From positions 1-24,760 of IMG/VR virus record IMGVR_UViG_3300037327_000034: 24,760 bases of DNA; one strand, written 5' to 3'. Positions 1 through 7,890 of this stretch are shown one piece after another (the stretch's first letter is position 1; each line of letters begins with the position of its first letter). This stretch comes from a virus. The notes under the pieces were generated by a model. That model made no database searches. It worked only from the letters and a program-made list of their open reading frames with translations, and had not been told where the DNA came from. The translations under genes and the position numbers were made by a program.

Positions 1-897
1 GCAGAAATTTTTCACGAAAATGGTCGAAATCTATTTGCCATTCCAAATACAAAAGCAATTAATTGTAAAAATAAAGATTTAATTGTAGACCCTTATTTGC
101 TGGGTTTATGGTTAGGCGATGGAAATTGTAGCTCTTCTACGTTCACGATGGATAGACCCGATTCCGGTTCGTTCAAAACCCAAATTGAAATGATGGGGCT
201 AGAGTGTCATATAGTTGATGAACGTGAGAATACGCTGCAATTTCATGTGGCTGTACCACGCGACAAAGACCTTTGCCCAAGAGGGCACAGCAAGGCTAAA
301 GAAGGGCTATCTTCGTCGGGAGCATGTGGTAAATGCGAAAAACAAAATAGAGGTAAAGAATCCAGAGAAGAGTCCATACCTTACGACACTATGTACTCAA
401 GATTTGTAAAAATAGGCGTGATAAATAACAAGCACATTCCTCAAGAGTATCTTCGAGCTTCGGTTTCACAGCGATTCTCTCTGCTGCAAGGTTTATTAGA
501 TACTGATGGAAGTATCACTAAGCGCGGTCGCTGTTCGTTTCATAATTGCAACCCAACCCTTATTGCTCAAGTGGAAGAGCTTATATGGAGCTTAGGATTT
601 AAAGCTAAAACTAGGTGGCGTAGTCCGTCCCGAGGTGTTTTAAAAACGGGTGTAGTAATTCAGGGCAAACAAGATATTGCTGAAATTTCTTTTGTGGCCT
701 ATTCCGACACTCCTGTATTCAGAATCCCAAGAAAATTGGAGCGTCAAGTTCTGGTTGGGACAGGCAGACCCACGGAAACTTTTCGCAGACGAGTGGTGAA
801 TGTTGAAAAAGTCACTTCAGTACCAACTCGATGTATATCAGTAGACTCACCTTCTCACTTGTTTTTGTGTGGTCGAGGAATGATACCGACGCACAAC
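1..897 (+). mobile_element. Intein with two-motif LAGLIDADG homing endonuclease (N-terminus missing)
   Basis: The first LAGLIDADG helix is LLGLWLGDG at 97-123 (acidic residue at 118-120), the second LLQGLLDTDG at 481-510 (acidic residue at 505-507); both catalytic acids are intact, so the nuclease is probably active. The C-terminal splicing blocks are textbook: CISVDSPSHLF, then GRGMIPTHN ending in His-Asn at 892-897, followed by a +1 Thr. The N-terminal splice block lies upstream of the window. Between the two LAGLIDADG motifs is a C-P-R-G-H ... C-G-K-C cluster (274-336) resembling a small zinc knuckle. The element splices itself out of the terminase, and its nuclease would drive homing into intein-free terminase genes. 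Confidence 0.93.
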
Positions 898-2466
898 ACT
901 GAAATACAAATTCGCAAAGCAATAACGCTGCTAATTCGTACACCCAATACGTCATTAATCTACACCATGCCCAACGAGCGAATGTTTAAGCGTATTTCTA
1001 AGGCGCGTATCCAGCCCTTGCTGAAATACGACAAAGCATTCAGGCAAGATGCCCAAGATAAGACGCAACAATCCATGGATTTGATGAGAATTGGTACGTC
1101 GTACTTGTATGTCACCGGCTCAAGCGAGGCAGATGCGACATCTATCAATGCTGACTTTGTATTTAACGATGAAATTGATTTAACACCTCCCGATATGCTG
1201 TCTTTGTTCAACTCTCGATTGCAGGGTTCAGACCACCGAGTCAGCCAGCGGTTTAGTACACCTACCTATGAAGGGTTTGGTGTTGACAAAGGCTATGCTA
1301 GAAGTGACCAACATGAATATATTCTTAAATGTGCTGCTTGCAATCATCACCAAGTTCCTTTATTTAATCGGGATTTTGTTCGTGTCGATGGTATGCCTGA
1401 TGATTGTGATAGTTTTATTCACCTTTCATCTAAGCTTGTTGATAGTGGACAAGTTAAACTTGAGACTGCGAAAGTTTATTGCGAGAAATGCCACAAACCT
1501 CTTAATCTTGCTGACCATGATAATCGTGAGTGGGTGGCTAAGTATCCAAGTAGGACTTTAAACCGAGGCTATCGTGTCAGGACTTTCTCAACACACCGTC
1601 TGGATCCTGTTTATTGTTTTACTCAGATGTTCAAGTACTTGGAAAAGGATAATTTAAAAGGCTTCCACAACACGGTGCTTGGTGAGCCTTACACCAATGA
1701 AGACCAGAAAATGTCGGACAGCGATGTCGATGCGATGTTTGGCTACGCTGGATGCCCGCCTATCGATAACACCCTACCCCACTTCATAGGTATAGACGTG
1801 GGTAAAACGTGTCACATTGTTGTAGCGCGTATGGAAGGGACTGAAAAAATTCGCGTAGTTGAATTTATGACGTGCCCCTCATCGGCTATCCAGTCTTTTG
1901 TAGACAGCATGAGAGCTAAATACAACATCATCAGTGGCCTGATGGACCGTTACCCTTACACACCCACGGCTAATGCTATACGCGAAGCCAGTGATGGAAA
2001 AATTGCTCCTGCTCATTACACGGTCAACAAGCCTATTGCTTTGGTCACGAATGGCTTAGACAAGTTAGATTACGTTCAGATAAACAGAACACACGTCCTA
2101 GATTCCGTATTTTTTGGTATTAAGAAGCGAAACTTATTCCTCGATGGGTTTGGTAAATTCAAGACCATGATTATAGAGCATTTAGTAGACATGGTACGAG
2201 AAGAAAACGACGAGAAGATTCCGGTCTGGGTTAAATTAAATGGTAACGACCACTTCTTTCATGCGTTAGGTTATATGTTTGGGTCCATTGAGTATTATCG
2301 TTACGTAGAAGGCAAAGAACCCTTCGTCAACTTAACCGTGGGGCTATCTGGTATACGTCATAGCAACATGCTAATGTCCGGCGAAAGTGAGGACTTTTTT
2401 GGGGCGCAAGACTTGATTGGCTTTGGCAATAGTTATTCGCCTGATAAAATTATCACACGATACTAA
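1..2466 (+). CDS. Terminase large subunit interrupted by an intein (5' end outside window)
   Basis: The reading frame is open from the first base (AEIFHENG...), so the gene starts upstream. Residues encoded by 1-897 are intein; the mature terminase resumes at Thr 898-900. The C-extein (522 aa) starts TEIQIRKA, matching the Thr of a GKT Walker A loop followed by its helix. Walker B lies at 1150-1173 (DFVFNDE, Asp-Glu at 1168-1173). Two CxxC pairs at 1330-1341 and 1480-1491 form a zinc-ribbon-like insert as in lambda gpA-type terminases. The RNase H-like nuclease has GIDVGK with Asp at 1795-1797 and a late Asp-His cluster from 2248. The protein would cut concatemeric phage DNA and pump it into the prohead through the portal encoded 14 bases downstream. 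The small subunit is not visible. The enzyme class is firm; packaging strategy (cos or headful) cannot be read here. Confidence 0.93.
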   Translation, partial: AEIFHENGRNLFAIPNTKAINCKNKDLIVDPYLLGLWLGDGNCSSSTFTMDRPDSGSFKTQIEMMGLECHIVDERENTLQFHVAVPRDKDLCPRGHSKAKEGLSSSGACGKCEKQNRGKESREESIPYDTMYSRFVKIGVINNKHIPQEYLRASVSQRFSLLQGLLDTDGSITKRGRCSFHNCNPTLIAQVEELIWSLGFKAKTRWRSPSRGVLKTGVVIQGKQDIAEISFVAYSDTPVFRIPRKLERQVLVGTGRPTETFRRRVVNVEKVTSVPTRCISVDSPSHLFLCGRGMIPTHNTEIQIRKAITLLIRTPNTSLIYTMPNERMFKRISKARIQPLLKYDKAFRQDAQDKTQQSMDLMRIGTSYLYVTGSSEADATSINADFVFNDEIDLTPPDMLSLFNSRLQGSDHRVSQRFSTPTYEGFGVDKGYARSDQHEYILKCAACNHHQVPLFNRDFVRVDGMPDDCDSFIHLSSKLVDSGQVKLETAKVYCEKCHKPLNLADHDNREWVAKYPSRTLNRGYRVRTFSTHRLDPVYCFTQMFKYLEKDNLKGFHNTVLGEPYTNEDQKMSDSDVDAMFGYAGCPPIDNTLPHFIGIDVGKTCHIVVARMEGTEKIRVVEFMTCPSSAIQSFVDSMRAKYNIISGLMDRYPYTPTANAIREASDGKIAPAHYTVNKPIALVTNGLDKLDYVQINRTHVLDSVFFGIKKRNLFLDGFGKFKTMIIEHLVDMVREENDEKIPVWVKLNGNDHFFHALGYMFGSIEYYRYVEGKEPFVNLTVGLSGIRHSNMLMSGESEDFFGAQDLIGFGNSYSPDKIITRY

Positions 2467-2483
2467 AAATTGGACTGACGATG
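2466..2483 (+). promoter_or_regulatory. Late translation-start motif, portal gene
   Basis: The sequence is ATTGGACTGACGATG, with GGA as a weak Shine-Dalgarno core. TGACGATG gives 8 contiguous bases (9 with a G-U pair) complementary to the putative small RNA at 18501-18518. Confidence 0.7.
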
Positions 2484-3926
2484 GCAAACATACTTAGCAA
2501 ACTAAAGATTCTTATCCCTACCCGAACAAAGCCCAAAGGCAGCTTCATAACGCCTACTTTTGAAGAAGAAAAAAAGGATGACGTTTTTGGGCTACCCGCT
2601 TATCGTGAGCACCTTGATGACTTACTAAGCCTACGTAGGTCTTCTAACTCTCAAGAATTAATAAAAAGTTTATTAAAATCTGACCCTGATGCTAGTGCCT
2701 CTCTAAACGCGTATCTAACTACGGCGGGTAAAGTCCTGCCTTACATAGAAGTTACTGATGTAGATGGCGCAGTAGACCGCGAGGCGTACAAGCTTGTAAA
2801 CGAAATAATTGAGGTGCTAGAAACTCGTCGTGATTATACCAAAGGCTTTGTTCACAAGAGAACACTAGCTGAACTGGCTAATGATTTTCGTTACATGATA
2901 ATTGCTCAAGGTGGTATTGGTGCCGAAGCGGTGTTTGGAGATATTTTAGAACTAACGGAAATACGTTTGGTAGAATTAGCCTCAATCCGCTGGCAAGAAA
3001 AAGAAGCCGGTAAGTTGGTGCCGTACCAAGACCAAGGTGGCGGTGACCCCGTAAAGCTAGACATACCGACGTTTTTTGTAGCATGGTTTCGCAAAGACCC
3101 CAGTGATGTGTATTCAAGTAGTCCATTTATATCAGCCATCAACACCATGGCGGCACGTCAGCAAGTTATTAATGACTTGTATCGTATTATGCAAATCACC
3201 GGCTTCCCTCGCATTACGCTAAAAGTACTGGAAGAAGTCCTAGTAAAAAATGCACCCCCTGAGATACGTAACGACCAATTAAAGCTACGCCAATACATCA
3301 ACGCCCGACGCGGTGAAATGGGAGCGCAGTTCGCGGCTATTAGACCTGACCAACCCATCATTCACACCGACTCGATGGAAGTCAAAATGCTAAATGATAG
3401 CAATCCTGCAGCGGGTCTTGATATTAGTAAAATGATTGAAGTGCTAAACGCGCAAAACCAAGCGGGTCTTAGGACCATGGCAACGGTTTTGGGTCGTGGG
3501 GAAAGCGGAGTTAACACGGCTACGGTGGAAGCCAACTTGTTTGCGATGAACGCTGACAGTATCAACAAACCTATTGCTGAAGTGTTAAGTAAAATTCTGA
3601 CTATGGCGCTACGTTTGCAAGGCTCTGAGGGTCGAGTAAAAGTGAAGTTCCCAGAAATAAATCTCCGCTCTGAGTTGGAAGGCGAAGCTAACATCACCAT
3701 GAAAAACTCACGCTTGAGACAAGATTTGAGTGATGGCTTGATTACTGACGACGAATATCATTTAGCTATGTATCGCCGTATACGCCCTGATTCATCTCCT
3801 GAGCTATCAGGAACGGGCTTTAACAGTAAAAAGCTAGAGGTTGATGCCACACGTATTTCACCTAACTCTGACCCTGCTGGTGAAAGTGTCTCAAGAGCTG
3901 CGGATAAACAAGCTAAGAGTAACTAG
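2481..3926 (+). CDS. Portal protein
   Basis: The product is 481 aa, a normal size for a siphovirus portal, and follows the terminase by 14 bases. The portal is the dodecameric ring at one capsid vertex through which DNA enters and to which the neck binds. Supporting traits are the N-terminal segment on sampling earlier/later states (LLKSDPDASASLNAYLTTA), the wing/clip middle with SSPFISAIN near residue 215, the long helical RQQVINDLYRIMQITGFPRI segment, and a C-terminal tail rich in Ser and charged residues (ISPNSDPAGESVSRAADKQ) as expected for the crown. The start ATG is fixed by the conserved TGACGATG context. I cannot assign a precise Pfam portal family by eye; position and fold-like composition make portal identity likely rather than proven. 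Confidence 0.82.
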   Translation: MANILSKLKILIPTRTKPKGSFITPTFEEEKKDDVFGLPAYREHLDDLLSLRRSSNSQELIKSLLKSDPDASASLNAYLTTAGKVLPYIEVTDVDGAVDREAYKLVNEIIEVLETRRDYTKGFVHKRTLAELANDFRYMIIAQGGIGAEAVFGDILELTEIRLVELASIRWQEKEAGKLVPYQDQGGGDPVKLDIPTFFVAWFRKDPSDVYSSSPFISAINTMAARQQVINDLYRIMQITGFPRITLKVLEEVLVKNAPPEIRNDQLKLRQYINARRGEMGAQFAAIRPDQPIIHTDSMEVKMLNDSNPAAGLDISKMIEVLNAQNQAGLRTMATVLGRGESGVNTATVEANLFAMNADSINKPIAEVLSKILTMALRLQGSEGRVKVKFPEINLRSELEGEANITMKNSRLRQDLSDGLITDDEYHLAMYRRIRPDSSPELSGTGFNSKKLEVDATRISPNSDPAGESVSRAADKQAKSN

Positions 3927-3935
3927 GTAGGGTTG

Positions 3936-3953
3936 ATTATTTTCGTAAATAAT
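3936..3953. repeat. AT-rich inverted repeat between portal and protease genes
   Basis: A perfect 7-bp dyad ATTATTT-TCGT-AAATAAT sits in the 74-base gap after the portal gene. It could be an operator, an RNA hairpin or a processing site. There is no U tract after it, so it is not an intrinsic terminator. A poor promoter-like TTGATT (3933-3938) overlaps it. Confidence 0.4.
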
Positions 3954-3984
3954 GTTTTTAATACAGCTAATAAGGCTTGCCTTT

Positions 3985-4003
3985 AAAATTTGGATAGACG
4001 ATG
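3985..4003 (+). promoter_or_regulatory. Late translation-start motif, protease gene
   Basis: AAAATTTGGATAGACGATG ends in the start codon at 4001. GACGATGAG gives 9 contiguous bases complementary to the putative small RNA at 18505-18513. Confidence 0.7.
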
Positions 4004-5179
4004 AGCAAACGACTACAACTTAGCGAACAGTTGAAGAAAAAGATACGTCTTGCTTCAGGCAATGACGATATTGACTTCAACCTCATTGCGGCTTATGAAT
4101 CTGTTGCCGCCAGTACAAGACCCATTCACCAATCTCGAACTGCTTACGACGGAGCAGTTATGTCGGAAGCATTTCTCGTAGAAATGTCCGAGCACTTACT
4201 TTCTGAATCTGTACCTATTCTCATCATGCACGAAGGTTCCATGTTGCCCGCTGGTAAAGTATTTGATGCTGCGGTCCTTGATGCGGAATCTGGTCATAAA
4301 GATTTGGTCGCCTTGTTCTACGTTGAGTCTGATAGCGATGAAGCTAAAAAGATTGACCTTGGGATTATAGACGAAGTAAGTGTTGGTGCCTTACCTCTCC
4401 ACGCTTATTGTTCAGAATGTGATTTCGATTATATGGCTGAAAACAATGAAATGAATTTTTATTTTAGAGAGTGCGATGAGGGTCATGCCCTTGGTGTAAA
4501 TGGCACTCACCTAAGATTGACCAAGCTTAGCTCTTGGAAAGAATTGTCACTTGTGGGTAAAGGCGCGAGTGATAAACCAAAAATCGTTGGTTCTGCGAAG
4601 CAGCGATTGGGTAAAGAACGCTATCAGTCCTTGGCGGCATCTAGTATGTCTGATAAGGGTATCGAAATGGCTTATCTTCTTTGCTCCGCAACCACCCCAA
4701 CTATAAATGATGATGAAGGCAACGACATGAACTTAAAAGATATAACGGATCAAGTAAGTAGCTTATCAGCAGACAAAGCACGATTGGAAGTGAAGATGGA
4801 AGGTGCAGATTTAGCACTGGCTGCTTCTAAAACCGAAGTTGCGGCTCTGCAAGATAAGGTAGACAAATTAGTACTAGAACTAGCGGCAACTGAACAGTCA
4901 GAAACCGCAAAGAAATTGGTCGAATTGGAAGCTGCTGTCGAAGGCCAAAAGCCTTTACAAGAGTTTTTTGATGCCCAAGTCAAGGCAGCAGCGGTAGCGG
5001 CTGAGCTTGAGTTAAAAGAAGGTCTGTCTAACGACGAAAAAATCACTTTGATGAAGAACGCGCAAATTAAACTTGCGGCTATTCCTCGCGGTGGACTAAC
5101 GAATGAGCCTACCTCTGGCGAAGTGAACTTATCTCAAATAGCTATGCTATCTCGGAACAGTGCGTTTCAAACTAAATAA
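4001..5179 (+). CDS. Prohead maturation protease fused to scaffold
   Basis: The 392 aa product combines two parts. Residues ~30-200 look like a phage prohead serine protease: His77 in IMHEGSMLPAGKV, Ser127 in DEVSVGALPLHA, and the family-like ending SSWKELSLVGKGA (177-189). Residues ~250-320 are Ala/Glu/Lys-rich heptad-like coiled coil ending in a Pro/Gly-rich tail, typical of a capsid scaffold. The enzyme would cleave the scaffold and capsid precursors during prohead maturation. Unusual is a cysteine cluster just after the active Ser (Cys137, Cys140, Cys158, His162) that could bind zinc. An in-frame internal start at 4727 may yield free scaffold. The gene lies between portal and decoration/capsid genes, the standard place. 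Catalytic assignments are by motif only. Confidence 0.85.
   Translation: MSKRLQLSEQLKKKIRLASGNDDIDFNLIAAYESVAASTRPIHQSRTAYDGAVMSEAFLVEMSEHLLSESVPILIMHEGSMLPAGKVFDAAVLDAESGHKDLVALFYVESDSDEAKKIDLGIIDEVSVGALPLHAYCSECDFDYMAENNEMNFYFRECDEGHALGVNGTHLRLTKLSSWKELSLVGKGASDKPKIVGSAKQRLGKERYQSLAASSMSDKGIEMAYLLCSATTPTINDDEGNDMNLKDITDQVSSLSADKARLEVKMEGADLALAASKTEVAALQDKVDKLVLELAATEQSETAKKLVELEAAVEGQKPLQEFFDAQVKAAAVAAELELKEGLSNDEKITLMKNAQIKLAAIPRGGLTNEPTSGEVNLSQIAMLSRNSAFQTK
4715..5179 (+). CDS. Probable nested scaffold protein with own start (start codon 4727)
   Basis: The feature begins at a GAAGG Shine-Dalgarno (4715-4719) placed 7 bases before an in-frame ATG at 4727-4729 (Met243 of the protease). Translation would give a 150 aa protein, NLKDITDQV..., covering exactly the coiled-coil scaffold region and omitting the protease. 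This copies the arrangement of lambda C/Nu3, in which a scaffold is made from an internal start in the protease gene. Separate expression is inferred; only the RBS, the ATG and the domain boundary are seen. Confidence 0.6.
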   Translation, partial: EGNDMNLKDITDQVSSLSADKARLEVKMEGADLALAASKTEVAALQDKVDKLVLELAATEQSETAKKLVELEAAVEGQKPLQEFFDAQVKAAAVAAELELKEGLSNDEKITLMKNAQIKLAAIPRGGLTNEPTSGEVNLSQIAMLSRNSAFQTK

Positions 5180-5193
5180 ATTGGAGATTACTT

Positions 5194-5583
5194 ATGTATA
5201 TCGGACAACTAACACATAACGGTATTCGCACTGAATCAGCAGCGGCTACTTTCGAACTAGATGCAAGCATCACGGCTAACGCTGATGTAGGTAAATTGGT
5301 CGCTTTAAAAGGCAACCATTTGGTAGGCTTAGCTGGCGATGGCGACGTTATTTTTGGTTACCTAGAGTCTTATGAAGACCGTGTAACTGAAGGTTCTAAA
5401 ACTGGTGCGGTTTCTTGGATGCTTTGTAGTAAAGCCACCTACGTCGGCACTGCCCCTGTAGTTGGCGGCGGCTTACAAGGTTCAACTGATGCTGGTTATC
5501 CTAAAGCATCTGCAACGGCTACAAACATTGTAGTTACTCAGGTAGACACTGCTGAAGGCACTTGCGAATTTATTATTCGCTAA
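5194..5583 (+). CDS. Capsid decoration (cement) protein, likely
   Basis: This 129 aa small beta-rich, Gly/Ala/Thr-rich protein sits directly between the protease-scaffold and the major capsid gene, the place of lambda gpD-type and DUF2190-type decoration proteins. Segments such as GKLVALKGNHLVGLAGDGDVIFGYLESYE resemble the short beta barrel of capsid cement proteins. It would bind the outer surface of the expanded capsid. Its start has TTGGAG with 8 bases to the ATG, but the spacer (ATTACTT) departs from the TTGACG motif shared by its neighbours, so it should escape pairing with the small RNA at 18501-18518. No signal peptide or membrane segment is visible. Confidence 0.65.
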   Translation: MYIGQLTHNGIRTESAAATFELDASITANADVGKLVALKGNHLVGLAGDGDVIFGYLESYEDRVTEGSKTGAVSWMLCSKATYVGTAPVVGGGLQGSTDAGYPKASATATNIVVTQVDTAEGTCEFIIR

Positions 5584-5592
5584 GAACAATTT

Positions 5593-5613
5593 AAAATTTG
5601 GAGATTGACGATG
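5593..5613 (+). promoter_or_regulatory. Late translation-start motif, major capsid gene
   Basis: TTTGGAGATTGACGATG places GGAG 7 bases before the ATG at 5611. ATTGACGATGA gives 11 contiguous bases complementary to the putative small RNA. Confidence 0.75.
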
Positions 5614-6822
5614 AATTTAACACCTTTAACTCAGGTCAAACGCGGAACAGTAAACGAAGTACTTGCTGGTTTAGCTGATGACAGACAAGAAGTTTCTAAA
5701 AATGCGGGTCTTAAACTTTGCTCACAGGCAAAGCAATTTGGACTAAGTATCCGTGACTTCCTTACTCTTTCGATTGACGTTGCAAGCTCAGTTGACGAGA
5801 ACAAGCACAACCGCTTCGTAGGGGCCAACGGTCAATTTTTAACAGGTTATGAAGCTGCTCTTTCTGAGCTTAACTTACCATTTAAAAATGACTTTAAATC
5901 TGGTGTGACCCTTCAAGCTGCTGCAGATACGTTTGCAACCCGTCCAGGAGTTCGTGCGCTTTTCCCAGAAACTATTGATGACATGATGCAGTTCACCAAT
6001 CGTTTAGACCAGTTTGAAAGCACTACTGGCATGGTTTCTCAGACCCGTACAGTTACAGGTAACGAGATTATTACGGAAGCTATTTTTGACGATACAGGTA
6101 ACCTTAATACGTCACCTATCGCAGAATTAGCGAACATCCCAATGCAGACAATTACGTCTAGTGACCGTCGCGTTAAGTTCTTCAAGCATGGTTCTGGTAT
6201 TCGTACTTCATACGAATTTGAACGTCGTGCAAGCTTAGACATACTAACGCCCTATGTTGCTCGTATTGTTCGTAACATGGAAATCGGTAAAGTTCGTCAA
6301 GCAACTAACTTGTTAGTTAGTGGTGATGGTGTTCATGCAGCTGCGACTGTTAAAGCTGCTTCTGGTTATAAGAATTGGGATGTTTCAGGTGCCAAGTCCC
6401 TAAAAGACAACTATGTTGCTTTAGCTGACTTCTTGACTCAACGCGCCCGCGACATGGTGCCGGTTGATACCATCGTATGTAACTATTCTATGTTTTTAGA
6501 ATTGTTCTTAATGTTCTTACCGAACAATGGCAATCAAAGTTCTGATGCTGAAACGCTTCAGGGCCGTGGTATGCCTAGCTTCTCAATGAACTTGGACTTT
6601 ATGAATGGCGTGTCTATTCGTATATCAAGCTCTGCGCCAGCCGGTCAGCTAATTTGTTACTCTCAAGGTGACACGTTAGAAGAGCTAGTTGAAACAGGTT
6701 CAGTAGTTAATGAATCTGAAGAAGCTATCAAAAACCAGTCTATCACTTACGTAAGAACCATTAATACTGGTTACCGTTTAGTGTACGGCGATACGCGCAC
6801 AATTTTTAACACCTTAGCGTAA
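5611..6822 (+). CDS. Major capsid protein (HK97 fold)
   Basis: The 403 aa product follows the decoration gene and precedes a strong terminator, as expected for the most abundant head protein. The ATG at 5611 is chosen over an in-frame TTG at 5605 because GGAG is 7 bases from the ATG but only 1 base from the TTG. The N-terminus (~100 aa, SQAKQFGLSIRDFLTL) may be a delta-like region removed by the protease. The middle has the long-loop and spine features of HK97-type capsids (GNEIITEAIFDDTGNL, RVKFFKHGSGIRTSYEFERRA with a spine helix after it), and the C-terminus carries the P-domain and a final strand (TINTGYRLVYGDTRTIFNTLA). The assignment rests on composition and synteny. Confidence 0.85.
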   Translation: MNLTPLTQVKRGTVNEVLAGLADDRQEVSKNAGLKLCSQAKQFGLSIRDFLTLSIDVASSVDENKHNRFVGANGQFLTGYEAALSELNLPFKNDFKSGVTLQAAADTFATRPGVRALFPETIDDMMQFTNRLDQFESTTGMVSQTRTVTGNEIITEAIFDDTGNLNTSPIAELANIPMQTITSSDRRVKFFKHGSGIRTSYEFERRASLDILTPYVARIVRNMEIGKVRQATNLLVSGDGVHAAATVKAASGYKNWDVSGAKSLKDNYVALADFLTQRARDMVPVDTIVCNYSMFLELFLMFLPNNGNQSSDAETLQGRGMPSFSMNLDFMNGVSIRISSSAPAGQLICYSQGDTLEELVETGSVVNESEEAIKNQSITYVRTINTGYRLVYGDTRTIFNTLA

Positions 6823-6832
6823 GTCTCCCTTT

Positions 6833-6859
6833 GAGGGTGGGTTTCCCACCCTCTTTTTT
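6833..6859 (+). terminator. Rho-independent terminator after major capsid gene
   Basis: A perfect 9-bp GC-rich stem, GAGGGTGGG (6833-6841) and CCCACCCTC (6845-6853), has a TTT loop and is followed by six Ts. It ends 11 bases after the capsid stop codon region and precedes the next gene, so it should partially end late transcription unless antiterminated. Confidence 0.9.
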
Positions 6860-6870
6860 AAGGTAATACC

Positions 6871-7191
6871 ATGTCTAAACATATTGTTGAATCAATTGGG
6901 GATTTCAGTTACATGCTTGGGTCTGAGTACATTTACGCTCACCGACCTACTGTGATTCATAGCTCAAATCGATTAAATGAGTTGGTGCATGAGAAGCTAG
7001 TAAGAAGCTTTGATTCACTGCCAGAAGAAGCTTGTGACCTTGAGTTCGAGAAATTTTTAAAGGCCCACGATGGCGATGTTGAATCAGCGGTTCAAAATTA
7101 CATTGCTTCTTTGACAGTTGAAGAAGAAGCCACAGAAAATAAAATTTCTACTAAGCCCCCTGCCAAAGCAAAAACGATTTCTAAGAAGTAA
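6871..7191 (+). CDS. Small protein of head-tail joining region, function unknown
   Basis: The 106 aa product is acidic in its first 85 residues and ends in a Lys/Pro/Ala-rich tail (STKPPAKAKTISKK). AAGG lies 7 bases before the ATG. Its place right after the major capsid gene matches lambda FI or other packaging-accessory or neck genes, but no sequence motif proves this. DGDVESAVQNYIASL resembles a short helical UBA-like or CUE-like turn. It lacks the TTGACGATG start motif and is the first gene after the capsid terminator. Confidence 0.6.
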   Translation: MSKHIVESIGDFSYMLGSEYIYAHRPTVIHSSNRLNELVHEKLVRSFDSLPEEACDLEFEKFLKAHDGDVESAVQNYIASLTVEEEATENKISTKPPAKAKTISKK

Positions 7192-7203
7192 GGATTTACG
7201 ATG
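7190..7203 (+). promoter_or_regulatory. Degenerate translation-start motif
   Basis: AAGGATTTACGATG differs from the shared motif at one base (TTTACG for TTGACG), leaving ACGATGA plus ATT complementary to the putative small RNA with one mismatch. The Shine-Dalgarno is AAGGA. Confidence 0.5.
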
Positions 7204-7890
7204 ATACGCCTTGAGTCTGGTGATGATTTAATATTTAGTGATTTTGTTATAAATGACGAACAGTTCACACCTGATTCGGGCGTAGTCCGTGTCCGATTAA
7301 AAGCTCGAAACGGTGAGGTATTTTATGATGACTCTCCTGCTTTTGACGCGCATATTGTTATACCAGCTAGTGAGTTTGGGACATTATTAGACAACGAGCC
7401 TAATAAGATGTTTACGCTAATACTAAACTTCCAATCTGAGGGCCGTAGTAGAGTTTTCAGAGACTTTATCAGATTAGAGAAGCACACCTTCATCTTTGTT
7501 ACTCCTGATAACGTCAGGGCTTCTCTAGGTGTCAGTGCCAGTGAGCTTCCTGATAGCGATGTTGATTTATACAGCCGGTATTATGCGATAAACGAAAGTT
7601 TAGGTATCGATATTCTTGCTGAACAATACAACCCTACCGATGCTAACGAACTTATTTTGTATGAAGAAGCCCTGCGACAAACGTTATTTTTAGAACTTAA
7701 ATTATTAAAAAGCTTTTCAATAGACGATATTCGTAAAACGCGTTTAGCTAATTTTGATTTTGAAGCTCTACGTCAGCGATTCGAGGGGTTGGTTAGAGAG
7801 CTGCGTACTAAGTTTGTACCTGAGCAAGCCTCACCGATTATTCCTTTATTGACGATAGTAGCCCGAACCGATCCGTTCACGGGGGTCTAA
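7201..7890 (+). CDS. Putative neck / head-tail adaptor protein
   Basis: This 229 aa protein has a beta-rich N-terminal half (SDFVINDEQFTPDSGVVRVRLKARNG) and a helical C-terminal half (DANELILYEEALRQTLFLELKLLKSFSIDDIRKTRLANFDFEALRQRFEGLVRELR). Position between capsid and tail terminator genes suggests an adaptor or connector, and the helical half recalls gp6-like adaptors, but I see no diagnostic motif. It is preceded by AAGGA and its stop codon overlaps the start of the next gene by one base (TAATG). Confidence 0.55.
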   Translation: MIRLESGDDLIFSDFVINDEQFTPDSGVVRVRLKARNGEVFYDDSPAFDAHIVIPASEFGTLLDNEPNKMFTLILNFQSEGRSRVFRDFIRLEKHTFIFVTPDNVRASLGVSASELPDSDVDLYSRYYAINESLGIDILAEQYNPTDANELILYEEALRQTLFLELKLLKSFSIDDIRKTRLANFDFEALRQRFEGLVRELRTKFVPEQASPIIPLLTIVARTDPFTGV

